A stretch of 6,982 nucleotides of DNA, taken from the NCBI GenBank assembly GCA_946481605.1, contig CAMLPA010000168.1, positions 1 to 6,982 on the forward strand, read 5' to 3'. Positions within the stretch are counted from its first letter, which is position 1. Each line of letters starts with the position of its first letter. This DNA is from an uncultured Flavihumibacter sp. (lineage in GTDB: Bacteria; Bacteroidota; Bacteroidia; Chitinophagales; Chitinophagaceae). Below are positions 6,385-6,982 of the stretch, piece after piece. A program made the position numbers and the translations under genes. Below the pieces are notes generated by a model. The model searched no databases. It worked only from the letters and a program-made list of their open reading frames with translations, and was not told the origin of the DNA.

Positions 6385-6457
6385 GCTGAAGGTTCAGCGT
6401 TGACAGGAGTTGTGTTGATAGAACTCAGGTTGAGCATATACTTCTATTGAAGCAACC
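6385..6457. other. Convergent spacer with two small hairpins
   Basis: The 100 bases between the cytochrome stop (6360) and the minus-strand stop (6461) hold two weak inverted repeats. GCTGAA and TTCAGC (6385-6390, 6393-6398) are separated by GG. GGTTG (6428-6432), CTTC (6441-6444), GAAG (6449-6452) and CAACC (6453-6457) form a stem with an 8-base bulge and a TATT loop. They may help end convergent transcription, but neither has a proper T tract on either strand. Confidence 0.3.
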
Positions 6458-6460
6458 AGT

Positions 6461-6982
6461 CTAATACAAAGGAATATTCAATGTGGAGATCGTAGTGCTG
6501 GCATTACCATCCTTACTGATTCTTGCATACAGGCGGCATTTTGATGGCGCATGCGGAATGGTAAGTTGAAGTTGTGTGCCGTACCCAACTGGTACCATAC
6601 TCAGGTAAGTGCCATACCCGTCTGTCCTGATGAGAAACCATTCAATTTTAAAAGATCGGACTGAATCCGGTATAAATTGCCATGTCTGCTGCTTTCCGGC
6701 ACGGAACAAAAGGTTGTAGGTGAGCACTTCTTTTTCCTGCACCACCTTAGCAGGTTTGAGGATTTTTATTTCAGGAAGCACCCCTTTCCTGGCCGATATT
6801 AAACCAGGCCGCCAGTAGCGCATCATGGAATCATAACTTTCCTTGCGGTTACCGTTCAGGTCCATCACACCATCCAATTCCAGGCGGTTATTGCTTTGCA
6901 TATCCTGCCAGGCTGGAAGCACCAGCGGCGAATGGTTTGTTTTTTCCAACGCTCCCCACCAGTTGGCTGGAACGCTTCCCCA
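6461..6982 (-). CDS. C-terminal part of a probable glycoside hydrolase
   Basis: The last 173 residues of a protein whose start lies beyond the right edge; the frame is open to base 6982, so the in-frame TTG at 6949 is not the start. The first part (WWGALEKTNHSPLVLPAWQD, then LDGVMDLNGNRKESY and MRYWRPG) resembles the end of a TIM-barrel glycosidase of the GH2 type, where a G-hhD-x-G-x-x-K-x-x-Y segment and a W-x-P turn close the catalytic domain. The rest (KILKPAKVV, IEWFLIRTDGYGTY, LQLTIPHAPSKCRLYARI) looks like a terminal Ig or fibronectin-like beta sandwich. No catalytic residue is inside the window. It converges on the cytochrome gene, so it is not in that operon. A coding region is near certain; the enzyme class is a recollection-based guess, and another carbohydrate-active or secreted enzyme is possible. 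Confidence 0.55.
   Translation of the reverse strand, partial: WGSVPANWWGALEKTNHSPLVLPAWQDMQSNNRLELDGVMDLNGNRKESYDSMMRYWRPGLISARKGVLPEIKILKPAKVVQEKEVLTYNLLFRAGKQQTWQFIPDSVRSFKIEWFLIRTDGYGTYLSMVPVGYGTQLQLTIPHAPSKCRLYARISKDGNASTTISTLNIPLY

Noticed and set aside
6461..6949. TTG at 6949 as the start of the minus-strand gene
   Set aside because: The frame continues to the window edge with protein-like sequence (WGSVPANWWG) and no signal peptide follows the TTG.

Overview
The window most likely comes from a member of the phylum Bacteroidota, plausibly Chitinophagaceae or a relative, with roughly balanced GC content. Three things point there. A 1036-residue secreted protein ends in a type A sorting domain of the type IX secretion system (T9SS), a system confined to this phylum. 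One clear promoter-like site, TATCTTTG, fits the Bacteroidota -7 consensus TAnnTTTG. Start codons lack Shine-Dalgarno sequences. Genus-level placement is a guess.

Layout from left to right: (1) the 3' part of a double-domain ABC ATPase of the ModF type, cut by the window edge; (2) its own promoter and a short exported DUF4920-type protein of unknown function, closed by a clean intrinsic terminator; (3) a 174-base spacer with two overlapping small palindromes; (4) a large T9SS-exported surface or secreted protein with an unidentified N-terminal domain and six Ig-like repeats of about 83-97 residues, each boundary marked by a cysteine; (5) a 76-base spacer holding a 9-bp perfect inverted repeat; (6) a likely two-gene operon of a PQQ-type glucose/sorbosone dehydrogenase and a small class I cytochrome c, which fit as electron donor and acceptor; (7) a 100-base convergent spacer; (8) on the minus strand, the 3' end of a secreted-enzyme-like gene that looks like the tail of a glycoside hydrolase, cut by the right edge.

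The best-supported functional unit is the dehydrogenase plus cytochrome c pair: periplasmic sugar oxidation with electrons handed to the respiratory chain. The dehydrogenase appears to lack the lysine that normally contacts PQQ, and a 9-bp tandem duplication lies right beside that site. I see no RNA gene, CRISPR array, insertion sequence, attachment site or origin, and no convincing new multi-gene system. The most novel material is the repeat architecture and unrecognised N-terminal domain of the T9SS cargo protein.
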